DNA of 64,000 nt, from the NCBI RefSeq assembly GCF_003545715.1, contig NZ_QVNU01000001.1, positions 806,001 through 870,000 on the forward strand. The letters run 5' to 3'. The translations under genes and the position numbers were made by a program. Below, piece after piece: positions 61,729-64,000 of the stretch. This stretch comes from Taibaiella koreensis. GTDB lineage: Bacteria > Bacteroidota > Bacteroidia > Chitinophagales > Chitinophagaceae. The notes under the pieces were generated by a model. The model was not told the DNA's origin. It was given only the letters and a program-made list of their open reading frames with translations, and did no database searches. The first letter of the stretch is position 1; the number at the start of each line of letters is the position of its first letter.

Positions 61729-62226
61729 TTATTCAAGATGCGCACCTGTTAATTTCCCGTCTTCATAGTTAACAATAATATGCTCCTGCAGCGTAGTGGC
61801 GACCGAGTGTCCGATAATATCGGGCGTAACGGGGAAATTTTTATGCTTACGGTCGACGAGCACGGCAACTTGTATCTTTTTAGGCTCAAAGGCAAGCAGG
61901 GGCTTGAGGGCGTAAAGCAGTGTTTTGCCTGAATTGGCCACATCGTCGATCAATATTACCGCCTTGTCCTGCAAGGGACCGGCTGCAATCACAATCTCGT
62001 TGTCTAAAGGGTGCTTTTTGTTGATCTCAAGGCTGGACAGGTGTACCTTCAAGGGACTGATCTCTTGTAGCAGCTCTGCAATTTTTGCGGCTACAGCTGC
62101 ACCCACAGCCTGGATACCAATCAGGTATATCTCCTGTTCCCCGCTGTTCTGCTCCCATATCTCAAAGGCCATGCGCCTCAGTTTCTGTTCTATCTGTGCG
62201 GCGGTCAGTATCGCGATTTGATTCAT
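61729..62226 (-). CDS. phosphoribosyltransferase-domain protein (PyrR-like)
   Basis: A 165-residue type I PRTase-fold protein. The PRPP loop is VILIDDVANSGKTLLYALKPLL near 90. An N-terminal helix region (LTAAQIEQKLRRMAFEIWEQN) resembles PyrR, which also has a PRTase core and controls pyrimidine genes. True PyrR has DDVLFTGRT, so this may instead be a distinct nucleobase PRTase. It lies between an ABC permease gene (46-nt gap) and the Spy-like gene on the same strand. Confidence 0.85.
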   Translation of the reverse strand: MNQIAILTAAQIEQKLRRMAFEIWEQNSGEQEIYLIGIQAVGAAVAAKIAELLQEISPLKVHLSSLEINKKHPLDNEIVIAAGPLQDKAVILIDDVANSGKTLLYALKPLLAFEPKKIQVAVLVDRKHKNFPVTPDIIGHSVATTLQEHIIVNYEDGKLTGAHLE

Positions 62227-62272
62227 GCCGGTTCTTGATTCTAATAGTTGAAATAAATGTGATAAAAGTCGA

Positions 62273-63529
62273 TTATGTAGAGCGGATTGCGACTACGGGA
62301 TCCAGCCTCGAAGCCGCTCTGGCCGGTATATAGCCGGCCAGTATACCCACAAACGAAGAAATCGAAATGCCCGTCATGATGTTCTTGAATGAAAGCGTAA
62401 CCGGGAAGTGCATGCCGTAAGTCAATACAAGCGCCAATAGCAATACAATAAGGATGCCAATGAGGCCGCCAATGAGGCAAAGGGCAATGGCCTCGATCAG
62501 AAATTCGGTAAGGATGGCCGGCCGGCGGGCGCCGATCGCTTTTTTCAGGCCAATGATCTTTGTGCGTTCCTTAACAGAAACGAACATAATATTGGCGATC
62601 CCGAAGCCGCCTACCAGTAGGGAAAAGAAGGCAACGAACAAGCCTACGGCGTCGATCATGCCAAACATCTGATCCAGCTGGCTGGTGATCTGGCTGAGCT
62701 TGTTGATGGAAAAATTATTCTTGGCACCGGGCTGTATCTTGCGGTTCGCCCTCAGGATCCCTTCTGTCTCATAACTGATCTCGTCGCTTGTCATGCCTTT
62801 CTTCGCTTTTACCATCATCGTGATATCTGCATCCAGGTCGGTAACATCTTTGACAGCAGCGGCGGCAAGAAAGGGAAAGATAAGGCCCCGGTCAAAATTA
62901 AAGCCGGCTACATTATCGCCCATTTTTTTCAAGGTTCCTATAACGGTAAACTTTTTGCCGAGAAAAGTAACGGATTTACCCGTTGGGTTGGCGATACCCG
63001 GGAAGAGGGACTGGGTTACATCGAAGCCCAGCACCACCCTGTTGTTGCCACCCGATAGCTCGGTGCTGTTGAAATAGCGCCCTTCAGCTATTTCAAAGTT
63101 CTGCATCTTTTCAAAATGATCGGTTACAGCATAACCGGTAATACCGCCGAGCTCATACTGGTTTTGCTTGGCGGTAAGGTTACCTTCAGAATAAGACAGG
63201 GTAGCATAGCGTACGGTTTGACCCTGTTGCTCCACGGCACGCAAATCGCGATATTTTAATACCGGCCGGCGCCAGTATTCCCACCACTTGTATTCCCCGC
63301 CCTCGTCGGTCCAAGGCCATTTGCTGATGTAGATCACATCGTTGCCCAGGCTGGCTACGCTGTTCCGTATATTGTTTTCGAGGCTGTCCAATACTGTCGA
63401 TACCGCTACGATGCAAAAGATCCCGATCGTTACCCCTAGTAATGAGAGGAATGTCCGCAGTTTATTTACCCTCAATTCCTGAAGGGCCATCTTAAAGCTG
63501 GTAACGGATATTCTGATGAACTGGCGCAT
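62273..63529 (-). CDS. MacB-like ABC transporter permease
   Basis: A 418-residue protein of the FtsX/MacB type. The N-terminal helix (about 20-43, LRTFLSLLGVTIGIFCIVAV) is followed by a large periplasmic MacB_PCD-type domain (about 45-270) with VASLGNDVIYISKWP and AEGRYFNSTE. Three C-terminal helices follow (SLLVGGFGIANIMFVSVKERTKIIGLKKAIGARR, then ILTEFLIEAIALCLIGGLIG). No ATP-binding subunit gene is adjacent inside the window. It may work with a LolCDE- or MacB-type ATPase elsewhere. The start MRQFIRISV is used because the longer frame passes the -7 element. Confidence 0.92.
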   Translation of the reverse strand: MRQFIRISVTSFKMALQELRVNKLRTFLSLLGVTIGIFCIVAVSTVLDSLENNIRNSVASLGNDVIYISKWPWTDEGGEYKWWEYWRRPVLKYRDLRAVEQQGQTVRYATLSYSEGNLTAKQNQYELGGITGYAVTDHFEKMQNFEIAEGRYFNSTELSGGNNRVVLGFDVTQSLFPGIANPTGKSVTFLGKKFTVIGTLKKMGDNVAGFNFDRGLIFPFLAAAAVKDVTDLDADITMMVKAKKGMTSDEISYETEGILRANRKIQPGAKNNFSINKLSQITSQLDQMFGMIDAVGLFVAFFSLLVGGFGIANIMFVSVKERTKIIGLKKAIGARRPAILTEFLIEAIALCLIGGLIGILIVLLLALVLTYGMHFPVTLSFKNIMTGISISSFVGILAGYIPARAASRLDPVVAIRST

Positions 63530-63586
63530 AGAAAAGGCCTGAAATACAAGATGCAGGCTCAATATTAGTGCTAAAAAACTACCTGG

Positions 63587-63594
63587 CAAAAATA
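63587..63594 (-). promoter_or_regulatory. -7 element TATTTTTG of the ABC permease gene
   Basis: Exact TAnnTTTG match; the predicted leader is about 50 nt. Confidence 0.45.
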
Positions 63595-63596
63595 TA

Positions 63597-63627
63597 AAAA
63601 AAGCGCCGGGAGTTCCGGCGCTTTTTT
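63597..63627 (-). terminator. terminator of the T9SS gene at the right edge
   Basis: A 13-bp stem (AAAAAAGCGCCGG with its complement) and a 5-nt loop, with T runs on both strands. Confidence 0.85.
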
Positions 63628-63644
63628 GTTCTGGAAGGTCTTTA

Positions 63645-64000
63645 TTATTTTTTGCTGAATTTCCTAGTGGTGATCACAGCGCCGTTATTATCGGTAACTC
63701 TTACCAGGTATGTGCCGGTAGCAAGCGCGCGAATGTCCATATTAATTGCTTCTACGCCGCCAATAGCTTTTGCAAACTGGCTGGCGCCTGCGATGTTAAG
63801 GATCTCTACCCGGGATGCATTCAGGCTTTTATCAGTAAAGATAGTCAGGTCGTTGGTCGCGGGATTGGGATAAATGGCAACACGCTTATCCTTTATCGCG
63901 ATAGTGGAAACGCCTGAAGTACCTTTGTTGATAATATAGGTAGCAGTATCGGTCGTATTCGCCGTCTTTATCCTCACTCTAATAACGCCTACACCGTTAT
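63645..64000 (-). CDS. T9SS type A sorting-domain protein, 5' part outside the window
   Basis: The frame is open to the right edge, so only the C-terminal part (about 118 residues) of a secreted or surface protein is visible. It ends in a type A sorting domain: VAIYPNPATNDLTIF, the SRVEILNIAG strand, then IRALATGTYLVRVTDNNGAVITTRKFSKK split across the end. The part before it (TANTTDTATYIINKGTSGV) looks like the last strands of an Ig- or PKD-like beta-domain. Nothing can be said about the main domain. Confidence 0.85.
   Translation of the reverse strand, partial: NGVGVIRVRIKTANTTDTATYIINKGTSGVSTIAIKDKRVAIYPNPATNDLTIFTDKSLNASRVEILNIAGASQFAKAIGGVEAINMDIRALATGTYLVRVTDNNGAVITTRKFSKK

Noticed and set aside
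1-64000. tRNA or rRNA genes, insertion sequences, prophage
   Set aside because: I looked for tRNA-like cloverleaf ends with TTCAA/GTTCGA loops, long terminal inverted repeats, transposases and phage genes, and saw none that hold up.

Overview
The window is about 64 kb of gene-dense chromosome from a Bacteroidota bacterium, most likely the Chitinophagaceae or a close relative. Four things support this. The -7 promoter element TAnnTTTG stands in front of more than twenty genes. Two proteins end in type IX secretion (T9SS) sorting domains. There are SusC-like and BtuB-like TonB receptors. Family choices such as DUF4783, BT_3928-type DoxX, GalE-like threonine dehydrogenase and the PA0069-type radical SAM protein are typical of the phylum. 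Base composition looks even (roughly 50% GC in genes, AT-rich between them). I see no tRNA, rRNA, insertion sequence, prophage or CRISPR array, so this reads as core chromosome rather than an island.

Layout. 0-10.6 kb: pyruvate kinase (cut by the left edge), a DUF885 lipoprotein with a small calcium-loop-like partner, a CDF metal transporter, a UbiA prenyltransferase, Maf, phosphoglycerate mutase GpmI, DUF4783 and DUF1015. 10.6-20 kb: a palindromic repeat cluster, ElaA, a DoxX-thioredoxin fusion, a 51-aa membrane protein, DUF1579, Hsp20 with a possible small RNA beside it, a large TonB receptor, two very small genes, a MurG-like glycosyltransferase and a secreted endo/exonuclease-type phosphatase. 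20-34.7 kb: CopA, DUF445, two M16 peptidases, peroxiredoxin, a T9SS cargo protein, threonine dehydrogenase, CarA, an XRE regulator, PyrD and TerC. 34.7-46.3 kb: ankyrin and TPR genes, PyrG, a HAD phosphatase, DinB-Crp-epimerase, two CLC channels flanking an FNR-like regulator, and DedA. 46.3-64 kb: a YdeI-type protein, a TonB receptor, a hotdog/lipoprotein/LolA operon, a radical SAM protein, ALDH7, dipeptidyl peptidase, DprA-RadC-CinA, IspD, a Spy-like protein, a phosphoribosyltransferase, an ABC permease and a second T9SS protein cut by the right edge.

Working together. Pyrimidine synthesis (carA, pyrD, pyrG) and lower glycolysis (pyk, gpmI) are represented but scattered. DNA uptake and recombination genes (dprA, radC, cinA) are contiguous. 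Envelope functions dominate the rest: TonB receptors, a LolA-type carrier, lipoproteins, secreted peptidases and T9SS cargo.

The observations most worth a second look are: (1) a group of genes whose -7 element ends only 4-5 nt before the start codon, predicting leaderless mRNAs; (2) a three-gene LolA/lipoprotein/hotdog operon whose FabZ-like member has Gln where the catalytic acid should be; (3) an FNR-like regulator with a cysteine set fitting a [4Fe-4S] cluster, wedged between two CLC genes; (4) a strong terminator with no gene in front of it, a candidate small RNA; (5) a family of terminator hairpins with one shared stem core; (6) several tail-to-tail gene pairs that overlap. I do not see a complete, clearly new multi-gene system.
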